Positions 24,768 through 33,334 of a stretch of 64,000 nucleotides of DNA are shown piece by piece. The notes beneath the pieces are model-generated. The model saw only the letters and a program-made list of their open reading frames with translations. It was not told where the DNA came from and made no database searches. Numbering within the stretch: position 1 is the stretch's first letter; each line of letters opens with the position of its first letter. The translations under genes and the position numbers were made by a program. This stretch comes from Prevotellaceae bacterium UBA4361 (GTDB lineage Bacteria > Bacteroidota > Bacteroidia > Bacteroidales > Bacteroidaceae). Location of the stretch: positions 18,188 through 82,187 of the forward strand of contig DGSN01000077.1 in NCBI GenBank assembly GCA_002393575.1, read 5' to 3'.

Positions 24768-24992
24768 AACAACAAATGAACTTTTTTCAGTCAACAAATG
24801 AACTTTTTCAGTCAACAAATTAACACAAATTTTCTCAAAAGAAAAGTCAAAAGTCGAAGGTCAAAGGTCAAAAGTGCTATTGAATGGCCAATTTTTCACT
24901 TTTCACTTTTCATTGTTCACTTTTTTTGTGCCTTATTTGTGTCCATTTGTTGACAAAAAAATTTGTTGACCGAAAAAAGAATATTTGTTGAC
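24768..24992. repeat. GTCAACAAAT palindromic array between trpF and trpA
   Basis: The left side has tandem units of about 21 bp ending in CAG, with GTCAACAAAT at 24790-24799 and 24811-24820. The right side has its complement ATTTGTTGAC at 24945-24954, 24961-24970 and 24983-24992. Nested inside is an AAAGTCAAAAGTCGAAGG / TTTTCACTTTTCAC pair around TTGAATGGCCAA. Confidence 0.88.
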
Positions 24993-25008
24993 TTAAAAGA
25001 TAGAAAAC

Positions 25009-25785
25009 ATGAACCGTATCAACCAACTATTTCAGACAAAGAAAACAGGAATCCTTTCCATCTACTTTTGTGCAGGGCATCCCACCCTCGAAGGCACAGC
25101 CACCACCATCCGTACCCTCGCCGAAGCAGGCATCGACATGGTAGAAATAGGCATCCCCTTCTCCGACCCTATGGCCGACGGAGTCGTCATACAAGACGCA
25201 GCCACAAAAGCATTGCACAACGGCATGACACTTCGCACACTCTTCAACCAGCTCGAAGGCATTCGCACTCACCTCTCCATCCCACTCATCCTCATGGGCT
25301 ACCTCAATCCCATCATGCAGTTCGGATTCGAAGCCTTCTGCCAGCGATGTACACAAGTAGGCATCGATGGAGTCATCATCCCCGACCTGCCCTTCAACGA
25401 CTACCTCAACATCTACAAACCCATAGCCGATGCCCACCAACTTCGCATCATCATGCTCATCACACCCGAAACCAGCGACGAGCGCATCCGCTTCATCGAC
25501 CAGCACACCGACGGATTCATCTACATGGTATCCTCAGCCGCTACCACAGGAGCTCAGACCCACTTCGACCAAGCCAAGCAATCCTATTTCAAGCGAATCG
25601 ACAACATGAACCTGCGCAATCCGCGCATGATTGGGTTCGGCATCAGCAACCGTCAAACCCTTCAGTCAGCACTCGACCATGCAGCAGGAGCCATCATCGG
25701 TTCCAAATTCGTCAGCCTCTTAGACCAAACAAACAACCCGCAAACTGCCATCGAACAACTCAAAGAAGCACTTCGCTCCGAATGA
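25009..25785 (+). CDS. trpA: Tryptophan synthase alpha chain (TrpA)
   Basis: 258 residues, TIM barrel. It splits indole-3-glycerol phosphate and channels indole to TrpB. The catalytic residues are in MVEIGIPFSDPMADGVVIQ (about 44-62: the Glu of VEIG and the Asp of MADG). YMVSSAATTGAQ (about 171-182) matches the phosphate-site loop, and GFGISNRQ and IIGSKFV follow. Last gene of the operon. Confidence 0.97.
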   Translation: MNRINQLFQTKKTGILSIYFCAGHPTLEGTATTIRTLAEAGIDMVEIGIPFSDPMADGVVIQDAATKALHNGMTLRTLFNQLEGIRTHLSIPLILMGYLNPIMQFGFEAFCQRCTQVGIDGVIIPDLPFNDYLNIYKPIADAHQLRIIMLITPETSDERIRFIDQHTDGFIYMVSSAATTGAQTHFDQAKQSYFKRIDNMNLRNPRMIGFGISNRQTLQSALDHAAGAIIGSKFVSLLDQTNNPQTAIEQLKEALRSE

Positions 25786-25876
25786 AGAATGAAAAATGAA
25801 GAATGAAGAATGAAAGTAACTTATCTCATGAGCAGGGTACAATCCATTCTTCATTCTACATTCTTAATTCTTCATT
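25786..25876. repeat. Quasi-palindromic word repeat (GAAGAATGAA type)
   Basis: The left arm GAAGAATGAAAAATGAAG and the right arm CATTCTTCATTCTACATTC flank a centre with CTTATCTCATGAGCAGGG. It starts at the trpA stop and could end the operon transcript. Confidence 0.8.
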
Positions 25877-25925
25877 AAAAAAATCCCTTTTAAAATCCTT
25901 CAAATCCCTGATTCATTAGTTACCT

Positions 25926-26870
25926 ATGAAATATTCATTACTCATTAGAATTTTTCACTCATTCCTCCTCATCCTCATCCTTTGTGCATCCCCACTGAAT
26001 GCACAAAACCCAGGAAACGCAGGCTACCTATGCAACAACCCGCTGCCCTACAACCCCATCAAGCTCGACATCCTCTTCATCGGCAATTCATTCTCCATCG
26101 ACACCAGTGCAGCACTGCCCTCCATCCTCAGCTCCCTCGGCATCAACACCGTCAACGTCTATGTGCTTTACAAAGGAGGATGCTCAATGAAAGAACACTA
26201 CAACTACTTCCTCAACGACAACAGCGTCTATGAACTCTACCTCTACAATAGCCGAGGAGAAACAAGGCTGGAAAAATCTACCACCATGCGCAACGTCTTC
26301 AAACGATTCGCATACGACATCGTCATCTTCCAGCAATACTCACTCGAATCGGGTGACTACAGCACTTACGAACCCTACCTCAGCCGAATCATACAAGCCT
26401 ACCGGCTCACCACCATCAGCGCACGAACCACCTTCGCGTTCAACCAAACCTGGGCTTATAGCTCACGACACAAGAACATCAAGAAGTACGGCACACCCGA
26501 ACTCATGTGGAAAAGCATCTGCGACGCTACACGAAAGATGAAAGTCACCACCGGCATCGACATCATCATCCCATGCGGAACAGCCGTGCAGAACGCACGA
26601 AGCGTAGCAGCACTAAAAACAGAAAAGGAATTCACACGCGACAACCAACACATCGACCTACACATGGGACGATACCTCACCGCCTGCACCTTCTTCGAAA
26701 GCATCATAGCCCCATGCCTCGGACGCAACCTGCGAGAAGACCTCACCATACTCGGGAAGAACGGAGAACCCAACCAAGTCAACAACACCAACCGAAGACT
26801 GCTCCAAAACTGCGCACGACTCGCCGTAGCAAACAACTACGAAGTCTCAACCTTCGCCGGAGAACTTTAA
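25926..26870 (+). CDS. Secreted SGNH-type hydrolase, DUF4886 family
   Basis: 314 residues with a signal peptide (about 1-26, ending PLNAQ). The SGNH block I is ILFIGNSFSID (about 50-60) with the nucleophile Ser57. The block V Asp-His pair appears in NQHIDLHMGRY (about 236-246). This is the DUF4886 branch common in gut Bacteroidales, thought to be esterases acting on carbohydrate side groups; no substrate can be assigned. It stands alone downstream of trpA. Confidence 0.8.
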   Translation: MKYSLLIRIFHSFLLILILCASPLNAQNPGNAGYLCNNPLPYNPIKLDILFIGNSFSIDTSAALPSILSSLGINTVNVYVLYKGGCSMKEHYNYFLNDNSVYELYLYNSRGETRLEKSTTMRNVFKRFAYDIVIFQQYSLESGDYSTYEPYLSRIIQAYRLTTISARTTFAFNQTWAYSSRHKNIKKYGTPELMWKSICDATRKMKVTTGIDIIIPCGTAVQNARSVAALKTEKEFTRDNQHIDLHMGRYLTACTFFESIIAPCLGRNLREDLTILGKNGEPNQVNNTNRRLLQNCARLAVANNYEVSTFAGEL

Positions 26871-27051
26871 GAAAAGGAGAAAAAGAGATTCCGTCCTAAA
26901 CGAAAAGGATGAAATCAAAATAATCCTTGTAAAAAAACGGACAAGTGGACATGAGTGTATTCCCGAGAGTAGTACCCAAGCCGCTTATGTATTCAATTTG
27001 GAAGATAAAAAAACTTATACAGGAAAACTTGTTTGTTTTTTCTTGAAAAAA

Positions 27052-27082
27052 TTTGGAACTTCAAAAACTTTCAGTAACTTTG
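27052..27082 (+). promoter_or_regulatory. Promoter of the candidate small RNA
   Basis: TTTG at 27052-27055, a 19-bp spacer, then TAACTTTG followed by CA. This is one of the best consensus promoters in the window. Nothing was seen in 26871-27050. Confidence 0.75.
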
Positions 27083-27088
27083 CAGCGA

Positions 27089-27157
27089 TTTAAATGTGTT
27101 TTTCATAGTAATAGATTTTTAGGGCTGCTTACTCGTGAGAGTAGGTAGTCTTTTTTT
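27089..27157 (+). ncRNA. Candidate small RNA of about 70 nt
   Basis: It starts about 7 nt after a strong promoter and ends in a strong intrinsic terminator (27125-27157), with no useful ORF between. It could be a free small RNA, or an attenuator for the TPR-ribH genes, but those have their own promoter at 27226-27256. Confidence 0.55.
27125..27157 (+). terminator. Intrinsic terminator
   Basis: CTGCTTACTC pairs with GAGTAGGTAG across a GTGA loop (10 pairs, two of them G-U), followed by TC and seven T. Confidence 0.8.
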
Positions 27158-27225
27158 GTTTGGCTCCAGACACCCCTGTTTCAGCAGCTGTTTTCACGGA
27201 AGAAAGACATTAAAACGAGAAAAAC

Positions 27226-27256
27226 TTTGCCGTATCGGATAAAATTCCTAAATTTG
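27226..27256 (+). promoter_or_regulatory. Promoter for the TPR-ribH genes
   Basis: TTTG at 27226-27229, a 19-bp spacer, then TAAATTTG followed by CA. The leader of about 275 nt contains word repeats. Confidence 0.7.
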
Positions 27257-27299
27257 CACGGTTTTTGCGTTGTCTGCACGCTGGAACTTGGAATCAGAG

Positions 27300-27480
27300 T
27301 GAAAAATGCCATCGGGCATTTTAGTGAAAAACGAAAAGCCTTAGTTAAGTACAAAGTAAAATTTACAAAGTACAATCAGGGATTTAAAGGATTAAAGGGA
27401 TTACACTATACACTAAACCCTAAACACTAAACTCATGTACCTTGTCCTTTGTACTTTTCTTAGCGTTTCGCTTTAAACAC
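27300..27480. repeat. Quasi-palindromic word repeat (GTACAAAG and AAACACTAAA words)
   Basis: GTGAAAAATGCCATCGGGCA and GTGAAAAACGAAAAGCC come first, then AAGTACAAAGTAAAATTTAC, GGGATTTAAAGGATT and AAACCCTAAACACTAAAC words, ending with TTGTCCTTTGTAC and TTAGCGTTTCGC. It lies inside the TPR-ribH leader. Confidence 0.8.
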
Positions 27481-27537
27481 AAAACACTTGATTCTATTAG
27501 CTTGAACAAATAACTATAAAAAAGAATAAAAAAGAAA

Positions 27538-28212
27538 ATGGCAAAGAAAGAAAAGAAAGTAGAAGCCATAGCCTTGGATGAGCAGCTCACCAAGTCGGAG
27601 GCATTCATTGAGAAAAATCTGAAAACAATCCTCATCATCATTGCAGCAGTCATCGTGGTTGTTGCAGGCGTTTTCATCTATCGCAACCATATAGCGAACG
27701 TGGAGCTGGAAGCACAAAACGCCATTGCCAAGAGCCAGCAGGCTTTTGCTCAGGAGCAATATGAGCAGGCACTGAATGGCGACGGCGCCAACGTGAAGGG
27801 TTTCCTGAAAATCATGGATGAATACAGCGGTACGAAGACGGCGAACCTCGCCAAGCTGTATGCTGCTATCTGCTATGCCAACACGGACAAGACTGCGGAA
27901 GCCATCAAAATGTTTGAGGACTTCGACGCTCAGGACGACCAAATGGTTTCGCCTGCTGCTTTAGCTGCCCTGGGCAATTGCTATGTGAAGAACGGTGACA
28001 GCCAGAAGGGTGCAGAGACGCTGGTGAAGGCTGCCCAGAAAGCAGACAACGATGCCATCAGCCCACTGGCATTGCGTCAAGCAGGCGAGATTTATGAGTC
28101 GCTGAACCAAACGGACAAGGCGCTTGAGCTTTACCAGCAGATCAAGGACAAATACTATCGTTCTCCGCTGGCTGGCGACATCGACAAGTACATAGAGCGT
28201 GTGAGCAAGTAA
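27538..28212 (+). CDS. TPR-domain membrane protein (YfgM-like)
   Basis: 224 residues. A charged cytoplasmic N-terminus (MAKKEKKVEAIA), one membrane segment (about 29-50, TILIIIAAVIVVVAGVFIY), then at least three tetratricopeptide repeats (about 85-215, e.g. ALAALGNCYVKNGDSQKGAE). The topology resembles YfgM-type periplasmic scaffolds. The stop codon shares a base with the ribH start, so the genes are coupled. The exact partner is unknown. Confidence 0.8.
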   Translation: MAKKEKKVEAIALDEQLTKSEAFIEKNLKTILIIIAAVIVVVAGVFIYRNHIANVELEAQNAIAKSQQAFAQEQYEQALNGDGANVKGFLKIMDEYSGTKTANLAKLYAAICYANTDKTAEAIKMFEDFDAQDDQMVSPAALAALGNCYVKNGDSQKGAETLVKAAQKADNDAISPLALRQAGEIYESLNQTDKALELYQQIKDKYYRSPLAGDIDKYIERVSK

Positions 28213-28691
28213 TGGCAAGCAAATATCACAACTTATCAGACTACGATACCAACTCGGTGCCAAACGGAAAGGGCACAAGGGTCGGTATCGTTGTCAGTGA
28301 ATGGAACAAGGAAATCACTGGTGCGCTTCTTGATGGCGCCATGAGCACGCTCATGAGGCATGGTGTGGAAGAGGCGGACATCAGGGTGAAGACGGTGCCA
28401 GGCAGCTTCGAGTTGATTTACGGTGCCAGCCAAATGGTGAAGACGGACGTGGATGTCGTGATTGCCATCGGTTGCGTGATTCGTGGAGACACTCCCCACT
28501 TCGACTATATCTGTGCTGGAACGACCCAAGGACTGGCTCATTTGAATGCCACCCAGAATGTTCCCGTCATTTACGGACTCATTACGACCAACGACATGCA
28601 GCAGGCGCTCGACCGTTGTGGTGGTGCCTTGGGCAACAAGGGGGATGAGTGTGCCGTCACTGCATTGAAAATGTCGGTATTCAATTCTTAA
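28212..28691 (+). CDS. ribH: 6,7-dimethyl-8-ribityllumazine synthase (RibH)
   Basis: 159 residues. It condenses the ribityl-pyrimidine and dihydroxybutanone phosphate in the penultimate step of riboflavin synthesis. Motifs: VVSEWNKEITGALLDGA (about 27-43), VPGSFELIYGA (about 62-72), and GCVIRGDTPHFDYIC (about 90-104) with the catalytic His. No other rib gene is nearby. It overlaps the TPR gene by one base. Confidence 0.97.
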   Translation: MASKYHNLSDYDTNSVPNGKGTRVGIVVSEWNKEITGALLDGAMSTLMRHGVEEADIRVKTVPGSFELIYGASQMVKTDVDVVIAIGCVIRGDTPHFDYICAGTTQGLAHLNATQNVPVIYGLITTNDMQQALDRCGGALGNKGDECAVTALKMSVFNS

Positions 28692-28786
28692 AGTACCTCT
28701 AACCTCCCCCAGGAAGAGGATATTTAATTGATTTTCATCTGAAGTATCTCCGAAAAATACTACGACCACTCATCACGTCTATTATC

Positions 28787-31700
28787 GTGGTGTATGTGGG
28801 ATTAATTTTGCTACTACATCTCCCGTTTGTTCAAAAGCAAATGGGAAATGTGGTAGCAAATGCTTTGTCGGAGAAGTTAGGAACGAAGGTGAAGGTAGGT
28901 AATGTGAACTTGGGATTTCTGAACCGCATTATCATCGATGACCTCTACGTGGAGGATGAAGAGAAACAGCCCATGCTGCAAGCCACGCGCACGTCTGCCA
29001 CCATTACTCTCGTCCCTCTGCTTTCGGGAAAGGTTCAGATTTCCACAGCCCAGATTTTCGGACTCACTGCCAACCTGAAGAAGAAAAATCTGGATGCACC
29101 GCTGAACTGCCAATTTGTGATTGATGCCTTTTCTTCGGATGAAAAGAAGGAATCGTCTCCGTTCTACCTAAACATCAATTCGCTTATCGTGCGACATGCT
29201 ACGGTAAACTACGATGTGGAATCGGAAGAGGAAACTAAGGGAAAATTCAATCATAACCACCTCTCGTTGAGCGATATATGTATCACGTCCTCCATCAAGA
29301 CTTTCAGCAACGATTCGGTCAATATCACCTTGAAGCGCTTCGATTTCAAAGAAAACAAATCGGGGTTGGAACTATTGAGATTCAGAACGTCGATTGCTGC
29401 CAACAAACAAGCTGCATTCATAGACTCGCTGCATATCGCTACCCGCAATTCCACCATCAACTTGGGTCCGACCTCCATTACATATCCTCAGTATGATATT
29501 GACAAAAGTTTCGATTTCTCTTCGAGCATTCGCAATACCATCATCACACTCTCCGATTTCCAGGCATTCCTCCCTATCCTTGCGGATTTCAAAACGCCTA
29601 TCTCTGTGGAAACGGGAATACATAGTCACCAAAGGGAAATCAAACTCAGAAACACTGCGATTGTCTCTCAGGACAACTCGCTCCAGTTCCTTGCCAACAC
29701 GAATGTCAGATTACATGAAAACAAGTTGGCACGTCTGAATACGCATATCAACAAGCTGGACATTCTTCCCGAGGGAATGGAAAGCATAGCCAAAGCTTTG
29801 AAGCTTGATGAATTCACATCGAGCACCCTTTTGCGCCTCGGACATATACATCTGGAAGGCAATGCAAGCAAGGATGAAGACAACATGTTCGCCGACTTGA
29901 AAGTCAACACGGATGCCGGCAAGCTCACGCTCAATGGGTCGTTCGATGCGGAAAACAATTTTGTGGCTCAAACAGAAAGCGATGACTTCAACCTGAAGCA
30001 ATTGCTCCATGATGACAAATTGGGGCAAACTGCGTTCAAACTCAATGTAGATGGAACTCTTGCACAGAACCGCCAACCAAGCGGAACTGTCAGCGGAAGC
30101 ATCGAGAAGTTGGAATACTCAAACTACACTTATAACAACATTAAGCTCAACGGAATAGCCAGTGCCGATGGATTCGAGGGACATGCCTCTATTGACGATC
30201 CAAACATTCGACTTGTATTTGATGGAAAAATAGACCAGCTCGGTGGCTTGGCAGAAACTGACATGAAGCTAAGCCTTCAGAATTTTAATCCTCATGCCCT
30301 GCACCTCACGAACAACTACGAAGGTGAGACTTTCCATCTGAAAGCCCAGGTGAACACAAAAGGAAATTCCCTCGATACGGCTGAAGGAAAAGTGGAGATG
30401 GACTCCATTTTTATCAAGACTCCAGACCAATTGCTGTCTGTTAATTCTCTTCTTGTCAAAGCCCAAAACATGGGGAATGGGCAACGAAGCATCGACATCG
30501 ACGGTGACTTTGTTCGTGCATCTCTGCATGGAACAACTCATCTTGCCGACCTAATTCCATGTTTTCAGAATCAGTTAGCCCAACATTTGCCTTCCCTCAT
30601 CGAGCCTACTCGGAATGTGAAAAAGAACCAACAATTCCAACTCAGTTTGGAACTCTCCGAAACCCCCATCCTGCATCATTTCATCAAAGAGGATTTCTCC
30701 ATCCTTCGTCCTATCAACATCGAAGCAGAAATGGATGAGCAGAATGACAAATCGACCCTGCATATAGATGCACCAAGCATCAGTTACAATGGCACAGAAT
30801 ACGATTATGTGAAATTGAACTACGAGGGAGATGCGAATCTGTTCAACCTGCAAGCATCCTTGCTCCGCAAGTTAGAAAACAACTCATGTAAGTTTGTTGT
30901 CAACAGTACAGGTAAGGACAATCGTGTGCAAACCGACCTGAGTTGGAAAACCATGCTGGAAAATTCCACGAGTGGCAAACTTTCCACTATCACTCAGTTC
31001 GAAAACAACCAGGGCAAAACTCAAGTGGGCATCCACATCCAGCCTTCAGACATCATCATCAACGACACCATTTGGCATGTTGCAAATTCTGAAATCAACA
31101 TTCTCGATAAAAACATTGATTGTAAGAATGTAAAAATTTCCAACGAAAACCGCTATTTGACCGTTAACGGAAAAATTTCAGAATCACCAAGCGACTCACT
31201 TGTTGCTGAACTCAACGACATTTCCATTAATTATGTACTCGACCTCGTCAACTTCACCGCTGTAAAATTCATAGGCCATGCTTCAGGACATGCGTACATC
31301 CGAAATATATTCAAAAAGCCTGATTTCCATGCCAACTTGACCGTTCCCGACTTTGGCATCGACAAGGGACGATTAGGAATGGCACTGATTCATGCAAATT
31401 GGGATGAAAGCGTGAAAGGAGTGAAAATCAATGCCAATATCTTTGACAAAGACAAGGGCAAGGAAAGATTTACCACATGCAATGGCTTTGTTTCTCCTGC
31501 ACAGAACGACATCCAGTTGCAAATCGGTGCCAACAACACGAGTGCCGAATTTCTCAATTCATTTCTCGGAAGCATCTTCGACGACATCGAGGGCGACATC
31601 AATGGAGTTGTGAATGTTGTGGGACCACTAAGCGAAATCGGTCTTGTGGGAGATGCATCGACAAATATCGACATGACTCTTCATGCCACCAAGGTGAGAT

Positions 31701-33232
31701 ACCACATCAATCCCAACGACACCATTCGTTTGCGCCCATATCGCATCAATTTCGACAATATCCGCATAGCTGATTCACGCTCCAACGAAGGTACGGTGAA
31801 TGGTTATGTGTCGCATCGGAATCTGAAGAATTTCCAATATGAATTCAACGTTAGTTTGAACCATCTCCTCGCTTACGAGGAAACACAATTCAACAACGAC
31901 AAGTTCATGGGACGTGTATTTGCAGACGGACAACTCACGCTGAGAGGTGCTGATGGGCATCCGCTCAATATCATTGCCGATTTGACACCGACCCGAGGTA
32001 GTTTCTTTGCATACGATTCTGCCACACCCGATGCCATCGCCACTTCCTCGTTTATCAAGTTCAATGATAGAGATAAAGACACAACGTTGAAGGATTCTAC
32101 CACCCATACATTCTCCGTTGACTCCATTTTCATGTTGGACAACGATAACGACGACTTGCTGCTTGAGGCATACGCACAAAGACAAAAAGAAAAGCAAAAG
32201 GAGGATGACTACGAATACAGGGGTGACATCTTTATGAATGTAGGCATACACCTCAGTCCTGACTGCGAAATCAAACTCAGAATGGACAATGCCGACGATG
32301 GTTATATCTCAACCTACGGCAATGGTACTCTGCAAGCATACTACCACAACAAAGGCTCGTTCACACTCGATGGCACATACAACATACAGAGTGGACGCTA
32401 CCGACTCTACTTGCAGGACATCATCTACCGTGACCTCGACATTCAGAATGGTTCCAGCGTCGTTTTCAACGGAAATCCATTCGATGCCAACATCCATCTC
32501 ATTTGCTGGCACACACTCAACGCTGTTCCCCTCAATGACTTGACTTCCAATTCGGGCTACAGTAGCAACAACAAAGTGAAAGTCATTTGCATTCTCGACA
32601 TCACTGGCAACCTGAATAACATGACATTCAACTTCGACATCAACCTGCCAAATGTGAATGATGAAACACGTCAGTTAGTGCGTTCACTCATATCGACAGA
32701 TGAGGAAATGAACACACAGATGATTTACCTCTTAGGCATGGGACGATTCTATACCAATGAATATGCTCGTGCATCAGGAACCAACAATTCCGCCCAAGCC
32801 ATGAACAACCTCCTCTCCTCCACCATCAGCGGACAAATCAACCAGATGCTTTCCAGCGTAATCGGGACAGAAAGCAAATGGAATTTCGGCACAGGACTTT
32901 CCACTGGAGAACAAGGATGGCAGGACCTCGACATCGAAGGCATCCTTTCAGGTCGCTTGCTCGATGACCGTCTGCTCATCAATGGTAACTTCGGCTATCG
33001 TGACAATCCACTCAAACAGAGCGCAAGCTTAATCGGCGACTTCGATGTGAAATGGAGAATTACCCCAAATGGAAATACATATCTGAAAGCGTATAACAAA
33101 AACAACGACCGCTACTTTACCAAAGCGACTCTCAACACACAGGGAGTTGGCATCAGCTTCCAACGTGACTTTGAGAAATGGCGCGACTTGTTCCGACGCA
33201 AGGCTCTGAAAGGAGTGAAAAGCGGTAAGTGA
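28787..33232 (+). CDS. TamB-like AsmA/DUF490 family envelope protein
   Basis: 1481 residues from the GTG at 28787. An N-terminal membrane segment, a short AsmA-like start (LSEKLGTKVKVGNVNL), a very long beta-rich repetitive middle, and a C-terminal TamB/DUF490 domain (about 1000-1460; SGRYRLYLQDIIYRDLDIQNG, then LTSNSGYSSNNKV). Such proteins bridge the inner and outer membrane and move lipid or help insert outer-membrane proteins. From this GTG the membrane segment has no basic residues before it. The frame stays open upstream and reads HLKYLRKILRPLI, so the real start is likely a non-ATG codon near 28727 (ATT) or 28739 (CTG). AGGAAGAGGA lies just before that. Confidence 0.88.
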   Translation: MVYVGLILLLHLPFVQKQMGNVVANALSEKLGTKVKVGNVNLGFLNRIIIDDLYVEDEEKQPMLQATRTSATITLVPLLSGKVQISTAQIFGLTANLKKKNLDAPLNCQFVIDAFSSDEKKESSPFYLNINSLIVRHATVNYDVESEEETKGKFNHNHLSLSDICITSSIKTFSNDSVNITLKRFDFKENKSGLELLRFRTSIAANKQAAFIDSLHIATRNSTINLGPTSITYPQYDIDKSFDFSSSIRNTIITLSDFQAFLPILADFKTPISVETGIHSHQREIKLRNTAIVSQDNSLQFLANTNVRLHENKLARLNTHINKLDILPEGMESIAKALKLDEFTSSTLLRLGHIHLEGNASKDEDNMFADLKVNTDAGKLTLNGSFDAENNFVAQTESDDFNLKQLLHDDKLGQTAFKLNVDGTLAQNRQPSGTVSGSIEKLEYSNYTYNNIKLNGIASADGFEGHASIDDPNIRLVFDGKIDQLGGLAETDMKLSLQNFNPHALHLTNNYEGETFHLKAQVNTKGNSLDTAEGKVEMDSIFIKTPDQLLSVNSLLVKAQNMGNGQRSIDIDGDFVRASLHGTTHLADLIPCFQNQLAQHLPSLIEPTRNVKKNQQFQLSLELSETPILHHFIKEDFSILRPINIEAEMDEQNDKSTLHIDAPSISYNGTEYDYVKLNYEGDANLFNLQASLLRKLENNSCKFVVNSTGKDNRVQTDLSWKTMLENSTSGKLSTITQFENNQGKTQVGIHIQPSDIIINDTIWHVANSEINILDKNIDCKNVKISNENRYLTVNGKISESPSDSLVAELNDISINYVLDLVNFTAVKFIGHASGHAYIRNIFKKPDFHANLTVPDFGIDKGRLGMALIHANWDESVKGVKINANIFDKDKGKERFTTCNGFVSPAQNDIQLQIGANNTSAEFLNSFLGSIFDDIEGDINGVVNVVGPLSEIGLVGDASTNIDMTLHATKVRYHINPNDTIRLRPYRINFDNIRIADSRSNEGTVNGYVSHRNLKNFQYEFNVSLNHLLAYEETQFNNDKFMGRVFADGQLTLRGADGHPLNIIADLTPTRGSFFAYDSATPDAIATSSFIKFNDRDKDTTLKDSTTHTFSVDSIFMLDNDNDDLLLEAYAQRQKEKQKEDDYEYRGDIFMNVGIHLSPDCEIKLRMDNADDGYISTYGNGTLQAYYHNKGSFTLDGTYNIQSGRYRLYLQDIIYRDLDIQNGSSVVFNGNPFDANIHLICWHTLNAVPLNDLTSNSGYSSNNKVKVICILDITGNLNNMTFNFDINLPNVNDETRQLVRSLISTDEEMNTQMIYLLGMGRFYTNEYARASGTNNSAQAMNNLLSSTISGQINQMLSSVIGTESKWNFGTGLSTGEQGWQDLDIEGILSGRLLDDRLLINGNFGYRDNPLKQSASLIGDFDVKWRITPNGNTYLKAYNKNNDRYFTKATLNTQGVGISFQRDFEKWRDLFRRKALKGVKSGK

Positions 33233-33235
33233 ATA

Positions 33236-33312
33236 ATGTCTATAGTCAAAGGTCTAAAGTCAAAGGTTGCCTCAGACCTTAGTCCTTAGGCCATAGTCCT
33301 TAGACCTAACAA
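33236..33312. repeat. Quasi-palindromic word repeat (AGTCAAAGGT type)
   Basis: AGTCAAAGGTCTAAAGTCAA words pair with CCTTAGTCCTTAGGCC and AGTCCTTAGACCT words. It lies directly between the TamB-like gene and nadE. Confidence 0.8.
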
Positions 33313-33334
33313 CAAAACACCATCATTGAATAAT

